Assembly: GCA_026394195.1 (NCBI GenBank)
Contig: JAPKYS010000023.1
Span: 269,339-333,338 of the forward strand
DNA from: a bacterium
GTDB taxonomy: Bacteria > Electryoneota > B3-LCP
DNA: 64,000 bases
Direction of reading: 5' to 3'
Shown here: positions 42,719 through 52,617 of the stretch, one piece after another
Position numbering within the stretch: position 1 is the stretch's first letter
Layout of the letters: the number at the start of each line of letters is the position of its first letter
The notes under the pieces: generated by a model
Database searches by the model: none
Seen by the model: the letters and a program-made list of their open reading frames with translations, nothing else
What the model was told of the DNA's origin: nothing
Translations under genes and position numbers: made by a program

Positions 42719-44860
42719 ATGGCCTTTTCCAGCGTCATAAAAAAAGCAAAAATAATCTTCCTGGCAATTTCAGCCCTGTTGTTGCTCACTATGCTTCTGC
42801 TGGGAATATATCTGGCCTTTTTAGCTCGAGAATTACCCTCCCTTGAACAGTTAGAGCATTACGATCCCCGTTTGACCACCACGTTGCTCTCCTCGGATGG
42901 ACAAGCCTATAAGGAACTCTTCGTTCAGCGCAGACTTTACATTCCTCTGGATAAAATACCGGTTGAAATGGTGCAGGCTATCTTAGTCACCGAAGATCGC
43001 CATTTCTACGATCACTGGGGGATGAACCTCGAGCGGATATTTCGCGCTGTGCTCGTCAACATTACTTCATTCTCCATCCGCCAGGGAGCCTCAACCTTAA
43101 CCCAGCAATTGGCTCGAAATCTTTACCTGACGCCTGAACAGACCGTTGCCCGAAAGCTGAAAGAGGCGATGACCGCCATCCAAATTGAGCGAACCTATTC
43201 GAAGAATGAAATTTTGGAAATGTATCTGACGCAGGCATACTTCGGGCATGGCGCCTATGGCGTCGAATCTGCCGCACAGCGATACTTTTCCAAGAGTGCA
43301 AGCAGCTTAACGCTTGAAGAATGCGCCCTGCTGGTCGCCCAATTGAAAGCACCCACACATTATTCACCAATCAAGAATCCCGAGGCTGCCCGAAGCCGTC
43401 GTAATCTGATTCTTCGGTTCATGCGGAATGCTGGAGACATCAAAGAAGATCGATATGAGAGCGCCATCTCTACTCCGATCAGAGTCAAACCCAATCCATA
43501 TGACGATATCCGGGGAGTTGGACCCTATTTTTCGGAAATGGTTCGAATCCAGCTTGAGAAAATGGGAGACGAGTATGGCTTTGACTATTACCATGACGGT
43601 TTGACGATTTATACTACTCTGGACAGCCGACTTCAAGTCATCGCCGAGAAAGCTGCCGCTGATCAGTTAAAATTGCTGCAAGAAAAGTTTACTCCGAGAT
43701 TCTATCGCCGCGAAGCGCCCAGACTCATTCAGTTGAAGTTCCCCAACCTGAATCAATTCGATCGCGCCAAGCTGCTTCAGGATACCGCGTTTATCGACTC
43801 TCTCTATCGGGCGCAATCCACCATCCAGATCGCTTTCGTGGCTCTGGATCCGACAACCGGCAGCATTCTGGCGCTGATCGGAGGTCGAGATTTTGTTGAA
43901 ACGAAATTCAATCGTGCCGTTCAGGCCGTACGACAGCCGGGTTCTGCCTTTAAACCTTTCGTTTACACAGCCGCCATCGATAACGGCTACCCACCGACTT
44001 TCCGAGTTCTTAATCAGGACGTCGTGGTCGAGCTTTACAATGGACAGCGCTGGACTCCTGACAATTACGATCACAGTCGCGGAGGGTTGACAACTCTGCG
44101 GGAGGGATTAAAGAGATCGCTGAATCTGGTTACAGTCCGTTTGATGCAGGAAGTGGTCAAACCTCCCGACGTGATTCGCTATGCCAACCAGATGGGCATT
44201 AAATCCAATCTTGACCCGGTGGATGCGCTGGCCTTGGGAGCCTGCGGTGTCATTCCACTCGAACTAACTGCCGCATACGGTGTTTTTGGGAATAAAGGGG
44301 TACTTTGTGAACCGTTCAGCATCGGAAGAATCAGCAACAAAAACGGAGACGTGCTCTACAATCACACCATGCAGCGAAAAGTTGCGCTTTCCGAACAGAC
44401 CGCCTATATCATGGCAGACATGCTGAAAACTGTGGTGGTGCAGGGTACAGGAGCATCCTCACGATCGGTTTACGGCTTCTTGCGACCCGCCGGAGGAAAG
44501 ACCGGGACGACCAACGAGTACACGGATGCCTGGTTTATTGGTTTCACTCCACAGTTGGTCGCGGGTGTTTGGATAGGGTTGGATGATCCGGCTGTCAGTC
44601 TTGGTCCCGGACAGTCCGGCGCCGTCGCCGCTCTGCCGATCTGGGCGAACTTCATGAAGGAAGCATATGACGTGCTGGGTTGGGACGAAGTCGATTTCAC
44701 CATGCCGGATGGCGTGGTTCGCATGGATATCTGCGCCGAATCGTTCAAAAAGGCGCGTGAATTCTGTCCGCTGATCATCTCCGAGGTCTTTCGCTCCGAA
44801 GATGCGCCTGAAGAGTCTTGTCCCATCCATACCGGAGGATCGCATTCGCGCAAGTGGTAA
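42719..44860 (+). CDS. Class A penicillin-binding protein 1A
   Basis: The 713-residue bifunctional enzyme polymerises and crosslinks peptidoglycan. It has one N-terminal membrane anchor (residues about 10-35). The transglycosylase domain has EDRHFYDHWG and GASTLTQQLARN. The transpeptidase domain has the catalytic SAFK (PGSAFKPFVYTA), SLN and KTGTTNEYTD motifs. ATG 42719 is preferred over GTG 42707 because AGGTG lies about 9 bases upstream. It is a single-gene unit with a terminator. Confidence 0.95.
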   Translation: MAFSSVIKKAKIIFLAISALLLLTMLLLGIYLAFLARELPSLEQLEHYDPRLTTTLLSSDGQAYKELFVQRRLYIPLDKIPVEMVQAILVTEDRHFYDHWGMNLERIFRAVLVNITSFSIRQGASTLTQQLARNLYLTPEQTVARKLKEAMTAIQIERTYSKNEILEMYLTQAYFGHGAYGVESAAQRYFSKSASSLTLEECALLVAQLKAPTHYSPIKNPEAARSRRNLILRFMRNAGDIKEDRYESAISTPIRVKPNPYDDIRGVGPYFSEMVRIQLEKMGDEYGFDYYHDGLTIYTTLDSRLQVIAEKAAADQLKLLQEKFTPRFYRREAPRLIQLKFPNLNQFDRAKLLQDTAFIDSLYRAQSTIQIAFVALDPTTGSILALIGGRDFVETKFNRAVQAVRQPGSAFKPFVYTAAIDNGYPPTFRVLNQDVVVELYNGQRWTPDNYDHSRGGLTTLREGLKRSLNLVTVRLMQEVVKPPDVIRYANQMGIKSNLDPVDALALGACGVIPLELTAAYGVFGNKGVLCEPFSIGRISNKNGDVLYNHTMQRKVALSEQTAYIMADMLKTVVVQGTGASSRSVYGFLRPAGGKTGTTNEYTDAWFIGFTPQLVAGVWIGLDDPAVSLGPGQSGAVAALPIWANFMKEAYDVLGWDEVDFTMPDGVVRMDICAESFKKAREFCPLIISEVFRSEDAPEESCPIHTGGSHSRKW

Positions 44861-44880
44861 AAGAGCTTCTTCTCATTAAA

Positions 44881-44910
44881 CAGAAAGTCCGCCGATCGGC
44901 GGACTTTCTG
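44881..44910. terminator. Bidirectional terminator, perfect 30-bp palindrome
   Basis: CAGAAAGTCCGCCGA and its exact complement form one palindrome between the convergent PBP1A and Hsp20 genes, with A/T runs at both sides. Confidence 0.88.
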
Positions 44911-44927
44911 TTTAACCAAGGTTGAGG

Positions 44928-45344
44928 TTAATTGATCTGGATTTCCACGGATTTGCTCTGGCTTACCTGGGTTTTGGGCAGGTGAATCTCCAGAATTCCG
45001 TTGGCGTATTTGGCGCTGATCTGCTCAGTGTTGATTTCGTTCCCGATGCGGAAACTACGCTGATAATCTCCGCATTGACGTTCAACCCGGAGAAATTGTT
45101 CACCCTCTTTGCGTTCGTATTTGTTCTTCTTGCCGGTGATGGTCAGCGTATTCTTCTCGAACTCAACCTTGAAGTTGTTCTTGTCAACCCCAGGCAATTC
45201 AGCCAGAATAAGATACTCGTCACTGCACTCAATAATATCCGCACGCGGGCTCATGTAAATTTCATTTTCAGAGTTCTCATCTGACCACAGATGTGGGTTG
45301 AAGTTCCCATGACATCCGAACATGGGATGATGTCTCATCAGCAT
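44928..45344 (-). CDS. Small heat shock protein (Hsp20/alpha-crystallin)
   Basis: The 138-residue chaperone has an alpha-crystallin domain (about 35-125; LILAELPGVDKNNFKVEF, NTLTITGKK, RSFRIG, YANGILEIHLPK). The C-terminal tail lacks a clear IxI motif. ATG 45344 is preferred over an ATG at 45350, since the ribosome site AAGGAG ends 7 bases before the former and touches the latter. It holds unfolded proteins under stress. No clear heat-shock operator was seen upstream. Confidence 0.94.
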   Translation of the reverse strand: MLMRHHPMFGCHGNFNPHLWSDENSENEIYMSPRADIIECSDEYLILAELPGVDKNNFKVEFEKNTLTITGKKNKYERKEGEQFLRVERQCGDYQRSFRIGNEINTEQISAKYANGILEIHLPKTQVSQSKSVEIQIN

Positions 45345-45604
45345 CGTCATTCTCCTTTAATTGAATTTATCGCTCTTTCGGTCAATACAAAGCAAGGCTC
45401 GTGCCATTTAGCTAATACATTGATATAATAGCACTTAGAACCGGTCCAATAAAATACTGCTGATATTTTCGACCTGATTGTCCGAAGATGTGCAATATTG
45501 GCAGATAGATGTCACATTCCTGTCAGTTAAACCTTCAAGATTCTCGGTAAAATCTTCCTTTTCACCTTGTGGTTATCGAGGGGTCAAATAATTTTTCTAA
45601 CTGC
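45345..45604. other. Intergenic stretch between divergent Hsp20 and radical SAM genes
   Basis: An A+T-rich gap of about 330 bases in total (to 45673). The right end holds the promoter at 45605. No CIRCE-type inverted repeat, RNA structure or further gene was found. Confidence 0.5.
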
Positions 45605-45633
45605 TTGACTTTGACCGGCAGGTATTCTAACTT
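45605..45633 (+). promoter_or_regulatory. Promoter of radical SAM gene
   Basis: TTGACT (45605-45610), 17-base spacer, TAACTT (45628-45633), about 40 bases before the ATG. Confidence 0.6.
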
Positions 45634-45673
45634 ATCTCATTAATGCTGAATTGAAATATGCAGCTCTAATCTC

Positions 45674-47185
45674 ATGAAAATCCTGTTTATACAACCATCG
45701 AGCCTGGTCAGCGAACGCTGGGCTGCCAGAGCTGTTCCCTACCTGCCAGTAGGTTTGGGATTCCTGGCAGCCATTCTGCGCGGGCAAGGCCATGAAGTGT
45801 CTATCATTGACGCCCGAACAGAAGGGTGGGAAACTCGCGGTCGACTCGAAGGGAATTGGATTGAGATCGGACTTACTGAAGAAGATATTGCCGCCAGGGT
45901 CAGACAATTCAAACCCCAGATCGTTGGTTTTTCCATCCCCTTCACTACACAGATGCCCCGTCTGCGCTCTTTGGCGCGTTGGATAAAGGCGATCCACCCG
46001 GAAATATTTATTATCTGCGGTGGAAATCATCCTACCGCCGCTCCGCAGGACGTGCTGTCCATCTCTGAAGTTGATGCAGTTATCCTGGGTGAAGGTGAAG
46101 CAACTCTTGCTCAATTGATAAATCGATTGGAATCAGGCTTATCCTTCAATCAGATGGATGGGATAGCCTTCCGCAGCAGTGAAGAACAGATACAGATTAA
46201 TCCGATCAAGGGATATCTTCAAGATCTCAATCAGTTGCCCCTACCAGCCTATGATTTAATGCCGCTAAAAAAGTATTTCAAGGCGGTTGGCGGGCGTTGC
46301 ATGCCTTTGTTTTCCTCGCGTGGTTGCGACGGAACCTGCGCTCATTGCAGTTCTCATCATCTCTTTGGAAGAGTAAACCGCAGGTTCTCCCCGCAGTACC
46401 TGACGAAGCAGATCCGGCACTTAGTCGAATATTATGGTGTTCGAGAATTTACCTTCGACGACGACGCCCTGTTCGCAGACAAAGAGGCAGCAGAAAACCT
46501 ATTTGGCCGATTAATCTCCGAAAACTTGAAAATCCAGTGGTCAGCACGGAGCGGCAAGCAGTATGGCGTTTTGGACGAGGAAATTCTGCAGGTGATCAAA
46601 CTTGCCGGAGCCAGGCGTTTATATTATGCTCCCGAGTCAGGCAGCCGCCGAGTTTTGAGACGAATCCTGAAGAAAACGTCCGACCTGTTCGCTCTTGAAC
46701 AGGCAGTGCTGCGGACCCTCAAAGCTGGTATCAAAGTCAGTTGTGACTTCACCATCGGCTTTCCTAGTGAAACAATAGAGGAAATTTACGAGACCCTTAA
46801 TTATGCCTGGAAGCTGCGCAGTCTGGGCATCGATGAGTTCTCTTTTTCGCTGGCAACGCCCTACGTTGGGACAAATTTGCGCAATCTGAGTGAGCAGACC
46901 GGATACTTGCTGAGCGTTCCGGATCCAATGTTCACACCCCATGATACCTGCCTTCCTACTGACGAATTCGCTTCTGATGAGATCATCAATATCCGTGATA
47001 CGGCAGAGAGGGAATTCAATTCTCGCGGTCTGATCATCGGGATTCCGCGCAGGACAAACTACACGAAGCGCTCGGCATTCATACCCGAAGAACGGCACTT
47101 CTTCACCGTAGCTCCACAATCCTCACTGCTAAACGTCATCAGCGCTCACCCAGTGTCTCAGGCAGCCGCCAAGGAAGTTGCCTGA
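45674..47185 (+). CDS. B12-binding-domain radical SAM protein
   Basis: The 503-residue protein has an N-terminal Rossmann-type B12-binding domain (about 1-150; ICGGNHPTAAP, DAVILGEGEATL) without the DxHxxG motif, as common in this class. A radical SAM core follows, with the [4Fe-4S] motif RGCDGTCAHC (Cys x3 Cys x2 Cys) near residue 218 and FTIGFPSET further on. Related enzymes (for example BchE and HpnJ/HpnR-type) methylate or rearrange lipids, pigments or antibiotics. The gene stands alone, so its substrate is unknown. Confidence 0.88.
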   Translation: MKILFIQPSSLVSERWAARAVPYLPVGLGFLAAILRGQGHEVSIIDARTEGWETRGRLEGNWIEIGLTEEDIAARVRQFKPQIVGFSIPFTTQMPRLRSLARWIKAIHPEIFIICGGNHPTAAPQDVLSISEVDAVILGEGEATLAQLINRLESGLSFNQMDGIAFRSSEEQIQINPIKGYLQDLNQLPLPAYDLMPLKKYFKAVGGRCMPLFSSRGCDGTCAHCSSHHLFGRVNRRFSPQYLTKQIRHLVEYYGVREFTFDDDALFADKEAAENLFGRLISENLKIQWSARSGKQYGVLDEEILQVIKLAGARRLYYAPESGSRRVLRRILKKTSDLFALEQAVLRTLKAGIKVSCDFTIGFPSETIEEIYETLNYAWKLRSLGIDEFSFSLATPYVGTNLRNLSEQTGYLLSVPDPMFTPHDTCLPTDEFASDEIINIRDTAEREFNSRGLIIGIPRRTNYTKRSAFIPEERHFFTVAPQSSLLNVISAHPVSQAAAKEVA

Positions 47186-47274
47186 CAATTTGTCTGAATA
47201 AGCTTAGAGGGGAGGATCTAATTCCATGCGTAGCCTTCCCCCGTTTTCTTTGTTGCCGGAAGGAAATAAACATA

Positions 47275-47298
47275 AAAATCCGCCAAGAGGCGGATTTT
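47275..47298. terminator. Bidirectional intrinsic terminator
   Basis: AAAATCCGCC (47275-47284), AAGA loop, GGCGGATTTT (47289-47298), between the convergent radical SAM and tldD genes. Confidence 0.9.
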
Positions 47299-47319
47299 CT
47301 ATTTGCACATGCACTTACT

Positions 47320-48765
47320 CTACAATCCTACACCCACGGTAATATTGGTAAATAGCGCCGGGCTGGCTCCATGTGACATCTCCGCTACCTGACCGGGCTG
47401 ACCTTTACCGCAATTGGGAACTCCCCACAGAGTCCAATGATCGGAATTAGCGATGGCGGCGCAGGAACGCCAGAATTCGTAAGTAATCCCCTGGTAATTG
47501 GGATTCTTCAACATACGCCCCAATTTCCCACCTTTGATTTCCCAGGCGATTTCGCAGCCGAACTGAAAATTCAACCGTTTTTGATCGATGGACCAGGAAC
47601 GGTTCGTAGACATGAATATACCATCGTCGACCGACCCGATCAGGTCATCGTAGGTTTTGTCGCCGGGCATCAAGGAAATGTTTGAATTACGAATGATGGG
47701 GATATGCGACCACCCATCCGCGCGATTGCATCCAACCGATCTGCCCAAGCCAACTTTGTAAGCCAATTCCCGATTGAATTGATATCCGATAAAACGACCT
47801 TCGTGAACCAGCGCCCAAAGTTGTGACCGGACTGCATCGTCGTCGTACCCGCAGGTTGCCAAGCCGGCAGGTATCGTGTTGTCACAAATTAAGTTAACGA
47901 TAGGGGACCCATATTGGAAACTCCCCAGCTTATCCATGGTAGCGAAGCTGGTTCCGGCGAAGTTTGCCTCCATACCCAGCACCCGATCCAATTCGGTAGG
48001 ATGCCCGACAGATTCGTGGATCTGCAGCGCCAGTTGTGAGCTGTCGAGGATCAGATCCTTCTTCCCTGAGGGGCAAGGATCAGCGGAAAGCAACCCAACG
48101 GCTTGATCGCGAATCTCAGGAGCTTTCTCCAGCAATCTGAGTGATAAGACCAATTCGTAGCCGCAGCTAATGTACTGCCCGCCAAATGAGCTGGGGTAAC
48201 TGCGAACTTGCACGTCGCCATCCTTGACTGCCGTGGCGGAAAATCCGGCGCCGGAACGCAGTAAAGTTTGATAGATCAAACTGCCTTCTGAGGTAGCCAT
48301 CCACTGCCGCTTCTTGCGGAAAGACATCGACGAGGCAGCCACGGCAATCTGCGGTGATTTCCGCAGGATTTCATCGATTGCCATCAGAAGATCAAGTTTC
48401 TCATTCAAAGGGATGGTGAAGGGATCGATGGTATAGGGCGTCACCCAGATATCTCGGTGTGGAGGTTCCGGAGCCAGCTGCACGTCTTCAGCTTTCAGCG
48501 AAGCGCTGGCTCGAGCAATTTTTACCGCCAGCTCAACCTTTTTCCCGATCTCGCCTTTTTGGACGTTTGCGGATGATGCGAAGCCCCAAGCGCCATCAAC
48601 CAGTACCCGTACTCCAAAACCGAGATCATCAACCATATCCAACTCGGATATCTGGCCATTGCGCACCAGAATGTTCTCCTTCTGCATTTCCACAATTCGA
48701 ATGTCCGCGTAGGATGCTCCAATTCGCAAGGCGTGATCGATGGCGTTTTCCGCTAATTCCTTCAC
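47320..48765 (-). CDS. tldD: Metalloprotease TldD
   Basis: The 481-residue protein is the catalytic subunit of the TldD/TldE peptidase, which degrades unfolded peptides and matures some ribosomal peptides. The zinc motif HESVGH (HExxxH) is present, with VGCNRADGW further on and the C-terminal WGVPNCGKGQPGQ. The start is GTG 48765, with GGAG upstream. It follows the pmbA gene by 23 bases; the two form the usual heterodimer. Confidence 0.95.
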   Translation of the reverse strand: MKELAENAIDHALRIGASYADIRIVEMQKENILVRNGQISELDMVDDLGFGVRVLVDGAWGFASSANVQKGEIGKKVELAVKIARASASLKAEDVQLAPEPPHRDIWVTPYTIDPFTIPLNEKLDLLMAIDEILRKSPQIAVAASSMSFRKKRQWMATSEGSLIYQTLLRSGAGFSATAVKDGDVQVRSYPSSFGGQYISCGYELVLSLRLLEKAPEIRDQAVGLLSADPCPSGKKDLILDSSQLALQIHESVGHPTELDRVLGMEANFAGTSFATMDKLGSFQYGSPIVNLICDNTIPAGLATCGYDDDAVRSQLWALVHEGRFIGYQFNRELAYKVGLGRSVGCNRADGWSHIPIIRNSNISLMPGDKTYDDLIGSVDDGIFMSTNRSWSIDQKRLNFQFGCEIAWEIKGGKLGRMLKNPNYQGITYEFWRSCAAIANSDHWTLWGVPNCGKGQPGQVAEMSHGASPALFTNITVGVGL

Positions 48766-48788
48766 GATTTACTCCGCAATTAAGGGGT

Positions 48789-50129
48789 TTAGAATTCGCT
48801 GACACTCGAAAAGTTGAAATTGGCGATCTTCAAAGCAGGGACGATAAAACTTCCAGAAAAGAACGCATTGACCGTCTGCTGATCCGGCGAAACCATCTCG
48901 ATGCGATTAAACGCCTCGATGATGTTTTCCGTGAAGCGCATGTTTTTGACTGGCCCTGCTATCTTGCCGTTTTCGATCAGGAAGGTTCCGTCCCGAGTCA
49001 TTCCAGTCAAGCTTAGTTTAATGGGATCGAGGACGTTGGAGTAGTGAAAGTGAGTGACTAAAACACCTCGCCGCGTGGATTTGATCATATCCTCCATCGC
49101 ATCAGTCCCGGGACTCATCACCATATTTAACGGGATTGCGCCGGTGCTGTTGGGCTGCGGTAGCGAATGCCCGGTAGATTGAACTCCACTTCCGGCAGCC
49201 GATATGCGGTCGTGGACACAGCCTCGAGCTATGCCCTTTTCAACCAAAACCACTTTCTGTCGCGGAATCCCTTCAAAATCAAAGGGCAGCCCCGGATTGA
49301 GCGCACTGTAGGCGTCATCGACGATGGTCACATTGTCACCCATGATCCGTTTTCCCAGGTTTCCCGAAAGAAAACTACGCCCCTCAACGTAATTCAAACC
49401 GCCGAATCCTTCGAATGCCATGAACATCAAAAAATCCGAAACTGCGGCAGGTTCAAGGACTACGGTGTAAGCTCCGGCGTCAATTTGGCGCGGATTTCTG
49501 GAATCGAGCGCCTTCTTGATGGCGGTATTGGCGACTTGGCGAACGTCAATCATGTCCACGTTACGTTGAACGTCTTCCGCCCACCCAGATCCGTCTCCGG
49601 ATTCAACGGTCCCTGAAAAAATGGCAGTGGTGCTTCTATGAAAAGTGAATAATCCCTTGGAGTTTGCCAGCGCCACCGCCTCCCCACCGGTGGAAAAAAT
49701 GCCTGCGGCGACGGTTTGGTGTTTTTGCGCTTCCTCAACCAGATGCCGGATTGCGGCTGCTCTTTCCTCAGGGCTGAAGTCAATGGTCCTTGAATTGAAA
49801 GCAGTTGGCGAGGGCATAAAATGCTGAGGTTCGGGGAGTGGGAGAAGATGGGGATTATCATGCTGCTGCCTCGCAGCCAGCAGTGCAGTTCCGACGACCC
49901 TTTGCAACGAAGCGGCATCGAAACGGTCGGTCGAGGCGCGTCCCACCTTTTTACCCAGGAGAACTTTGACTGATAAATCCCGAATGTTGCGTGATACGTT
50001 TTGTGAGATGGCGTTATTGCTGAAACGTGTCAGATTTTCCTCTGCGTTTGAGAACAACACTTCAGTCTCATCTGCAGACGAGAGCGAAAGGACCTGATCG
50101 GTTAGCCCTTTAGCTGTGCTTTGATCCAT
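48789..50129 (-). CDS. pmbA: TldE/PmbA subunit
   Basis: The 446-residue protein is the inactive partner of TldD. It shares the U62 peptidase fold but lacks the HExxxH zinc motif, as expected. Visible features are VKVLLGKKVGRASTDRFD, GTVESGDGSGWAEDVQR and LTGMTRDGTFLIENGKI. GGAG lies 8 bases before ATG 50129. It lies between menA and tldD on the minus strand, with short gaps on both sides. Confidence 0.94.
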   Translation of the reverse strand: MDQSTAKGLTDQVLSLSSADETEVLFSNAEENLTRFSNNAISQNVSRNIRDLSVKVLLGKKVGRASTDRFDAASLQRVVGTALLAARQQHDNPHLLPLPEPQHFMPSPTAFNSRTIDFSPEERAAAIRHLVEEAQKHQTVAAGIFSTGGEAVALANSKGLFTFHRSTTAIFSGTVESGDGSGWAEDVQRNVDMIDVRQVANTAIKKALDSRNPRQIDAGAYTVVLEPAAVSDFLMFMAFEGFGGLNYVEGRSFLSGNLGKRIMGDNVTIVDDAYSALNPGLPFDFEGIPRQKVVLVEKGIARGCVHDRISAAGSGVQSTGHSLPQPNSTGAIPLNMVMSPGTDAMEDMIKSTRRGVLVTHFHYSNVLDPIKLSLTGMTRDGTFLIENGKIAGPVKNMRFTENIIEAFNRIEMVSPDQQTVNAFFSGSFIVPALKIANFNFSSVSEF

Positions 50130-50148
50130 AAAAGAACTCCGGAAGAGG

Positions 50149-51099
50149 TTATAGTATCGCCGCCATAACGTACCCTGCCGACAAGAGGAGCCCGGTCAGC
50201 AAATGGATGAAAACGGTGGCGGCATTGGCTGGGACCAGTTCGGGTGTATTCGAATGATGGGCTTTCGCTATCTTTACGGCTTTTATCGCTTTTGGCAAGG
50301 TTAGCAGGGCGATCAGGGTGTAGGGAGGAATGATTCGCAGGATGACACCGACGACAATCGAAATGTAGGTGAGAGCTATGATGGCGAGATAGCCATAAAA
50401 AGCGCGTGGTCTGCCCATGCGTACTACCAGATGTTTTTTACCGCTATCACGATCAGCGACGTAATCAGGGAATTCATTAATGTACAGAATCCCGGCAATC
50501 AGCAAGGCGACCGGTATCGAGGCAACCACAACCTCAATGCTGAAAGTCTGAGCCTGAACGTAGTAGGCTCCCAGCATCATCAGCGTACCGAAACAGAGCC
50601 CGACCACCAATTCTCCGAAACCTCGCGCGGCAATATTAAAGGGTGGCAGCGTGTAGAAAATTCCACAAAAAGTTCCAATCAAACCCAAATAGAAGATAGG
50701 TATCCCTCGTAATGTCACCAGGGTCAGTCCGAGGACGGTGCTCAGGGCGAAGAATACAATACCTCCAATTAAAACCTGGCGGGCGCTCAAAGTGCCTCTC
50801 TGGATCAGGCGGCTGCCCCCGGTAAATGGACGGACGAATTCGACGTTTATTGGGTCACAACCGCTCCGGTCATCTGCGAAGTCATTCATCACATTGGTGC
50901 CGGCGTGTAGGAATATTCCAGCCAGCAAGGTGATGAGAAAATATCCGATCTGGATGGGATAGCCTTGTTCCCAGGCAATGATTGAAGCCAGCAACACAGG
51001 GACCAGCACTGCAGTGAAAAAGGGCGCGCGGACTTCTTCCAACCAGATCAGGATCTTTCGCTTCAAGGGTGCAGTTGTGAATTCAGAAACCTGCTGCAT
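50149..51099 (-). CDS. menA: MenA-like UbiA prenyltransferase
   Basis: The 316-residue membrane protein has about eight helices and the two UbiA Asp motifs: NDFADDRSGCD and DYVADRDSGKK. The length, the TGGSRLI segment and spacing match 1,4-dihydroxy-2-naphthoate prenyltransferase (MenA), which makes menaquinone. That would supply the quinone for the FixCX unit. Other UbiA members have similar motifs, so the substrate is likely, not proven. First gene of the menA-pmbA-tldD group. Confidence 0.85.
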   Translation of the reverse strand: MQQVSEFTTAPLKRKILIWLEEVRAPFFTAVLVPVLLASIIAWEQGYPIQIGYFLITLLAGIFLHAGTNVMNDFADDRSGCDPINVEFVRPFTGGSRLIQRGTLSARQVLIGGIVFFALSTVLGLTLVTLRGIPIFYLGLIGTFCGIFYTLPPFNIAARGFGELVVGLCFGTLMMLGAYYVQAQTFSIEVVVASIPVALLIAGILYINEFPDYVADRDSGKKHLVVRMGRPRAFYGYLAIIALTYISIVVGVILRIIPPYTLIALLTLPKAIKAVKIAKAHHSNTPELVPANAATVFIHLLTGLLLSAGYVMAAIL

Positions 51100-51191
51100 C
51101 GAATACTCTCCACCTCATTCAAACTCGGACGTTCTTGGTTTTATTTCTGAGATTATTGACTCGTATATCTAACCATGAGATGAAAAAGAGC

Positions 51192-51220
51192 TTGACTTTT
51201 CAGTCAATCTGATTTACCTT
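51192..51220 (+). promoter_or_regulatory. Promoter of DUF1858 gene
   Basis: TTGACT (51192-51197), 17-base spacer, TACCTT (51215-51220), about 30 bases before the ATG. The -10 box is a weaker match. Confidence 0.5.
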
Positions 51221-51250
51221 ATAAGTGATAAACAAACCGAAGAGGGATGT

Positions 51251-51460
51251 ATGGATCAAAAAGACGCCATCAGGGCTGATATGACCATTGAAGAAGTCTT
51301 GCAGCGCTTTCCGAAAACGGAATCAACTTTAGCAAAATATAAGTTGCACTGCGTTGGTTGTGGCGTGGCGTCATTTGAAACCATAGAGGTTGGAGCCGCC
51401 ACTCACGGCGTCAAGGATTTACAGGCGCTGCTGAACGATCTCAATCAGGCGATCCGTTAG
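51251..51460 (+). CDS. DUF1858 redox-disulfide domain protein
   Basis: The 69-residue protein is a single DUF1858 domain, as in the N-terminus of ScdA/RIC proteins and in small proteins linked to hybrid cluster proteins. The CVGCGVASFETIE segment has the two conserved Cys. MTIEEVLQRFP at the start is typical. It may handle nitrosative stress or iron-sulfur repair. It is a single-gene unit with its own promoter. Confidence 0.9.
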   Translation: MDQKDAIRADMTIEEVLQRFPKTESTLAKYKLHCVGCGVASFETIEVGAATHGVKDLQALLNDLNQAIR

Positions 51461-51500
51461 TACAAATACGCTGCCTAATCGTCAAATATTTGCATGATTT

Positions 51501-51527
51501 GAGGGGATCAGACTATCTGATCCCCTC
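51501..51527. terminator. Hairpin between convergent genes
   Basis: GAGGGGATCAGA (51501-51512) pairs perfectly with TCTGATCCCCTC (51516-51527) over a 3-base loop. The T tract is weak on both strands, but the place between two stop codons suggests a terminator. Confidence 0.75.
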
Positions 51528-51537
51528 ATCCTTTATC

Positions 51538-52599
51538 CTACTTTAGCAGGACGACTTTTTGAAGAGTCGACTGTCCGTTCAAGGCGATCCGAGCCAGATA
51601 AATCCCCGAGGTCATGCCTTCAGCCTGCCACTTGAATTGATGCTGACCTGCCGATAAATGACCGCTGTAAAGATCCGCGACCTTGCCTCCCTGTAAATTG
51701 TAAATTCCAAGCTCTACGACTGATGGACGATCAAGCGCAATCGCCAGGGTCAAATCCGGATTGAAGGGGTTGGGGTATGCTGTCATGAGATCGTGGCGAG
51801 TTGGAATAACCGGATTTTCTTGTACAGCTGCACCAAGATAGACGTGGTAGGTTATCGATTCCGCTAATCCGGGTGAGTTGACCGGAAAGACGGTCATGGT
51901 TGCCCAACCGTCGTTAGGTTGACTCGTCGGGGTGATATCTACCAGAACCGAATCGTAGCTGTTAGCCGGGATAATCACAGTTACCGTATCGACGAAGGGA
52001 GGATAGCAGGTCGCACCGACACAGAAACTGCAGGTCCAGGCTGATGGGATCAGACTTGGGTCTTTGATTACGTAGAATTCCTGATCCTGATCCGTTGTAT
52101 TGAAGAGTTCTGAATGGAAGCGAGTCAGCTGGTCTGGAGTGCCGAGTTCTTCACGAATCGTGGCAGTATAGGCGAATCCAGTCGACGTGAAGAAAACGTG
52201 GAAGTCGATTGTATCAGCTAATTCCGGGTGTCCGACCGGTTGTACCGACATGGTGCACCAGCCATCGGAATAGGCGGAATCCGGGATAAAGTCCACCAGC
52301 ACCGAATCAAAGGAGCCCGCAGGAATCAACCCTTCGGAACTATCAACGAATGGCGGGAAGCAAGTTGTTCCGAAACAGAAACTTAACGTCCATCCAGGCG
52401 GCAAATTCGAGCCATCCTTGATGATCAGAAAGTTCTGATCTTGAGTGCTAAGGTTGTTGATTTGCGAGTAAAACCGGGTTAACTCCAAGTGATTACCGGG
52501 TTGTTGGGTCAACGGCGCGGTGTATGTGAAGTCTTGACCATTCACAATGGAGATCAGTCCGCAGAGACTGAGAATCAGAGCGAGAGTGAACCGTTTCAT
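51538..52599 (-). CDS. Secreted T9SS-sorted protein with two tandem domains
   Basis: The 353-residue protein has a signal peptide (MKRFTLALILSLCGLISIVNG). Two tandem domains of about 120 residues follow, each with an FCFGTTCFPPFVD-like Cys pair (SFCVGATCYPPFVD in the second). The last 80 residues are a T9SS sorting domain (AYPNPFNPDLTL ... KVVLLK). The Cys in each domain could make disulfides or bind metal. It lies directly downstream of the PEGA/thioredoxin lipoprotein gene (18 bases), so the thioredoxin domain may act on its Cys pairs. The function is unknown. Confidence 0.85.
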   Translation of the reverse strand: MKRFTLALILSLCGLISIVNGQDFTYTAPLTQQPGNHLELTRFYSQINNLSTQDQNFLIIKDGSNLPPGWTLSFCFGTTCFPPFVDSSEGLIPAGSFDSVLVDFIPDSAYSDGWCTMSVQPVGHPELADTIDFHVFFTSTGFAYTATIREELGTPDQLTRFHSELFNTTDQDQEFYVIKDPSLIPSAWTCSFCVGATCYPPFVDTVTVIIPANSYDSVLVDITPTSQPNDGWATMTVFPVNSPGLAESITYHVYLGAAVQENPVIPTRHDLMTAYPNPFNPDLTLAIALDRPSVVELGIYNLQGGKVADLYSGHLSAGQHQFKWQAEGMTSGIYLARIALNGQSTLQKVVLLK

Positions 52600-52617
52600 T
52601 TTTTCCTCGTATTGTCG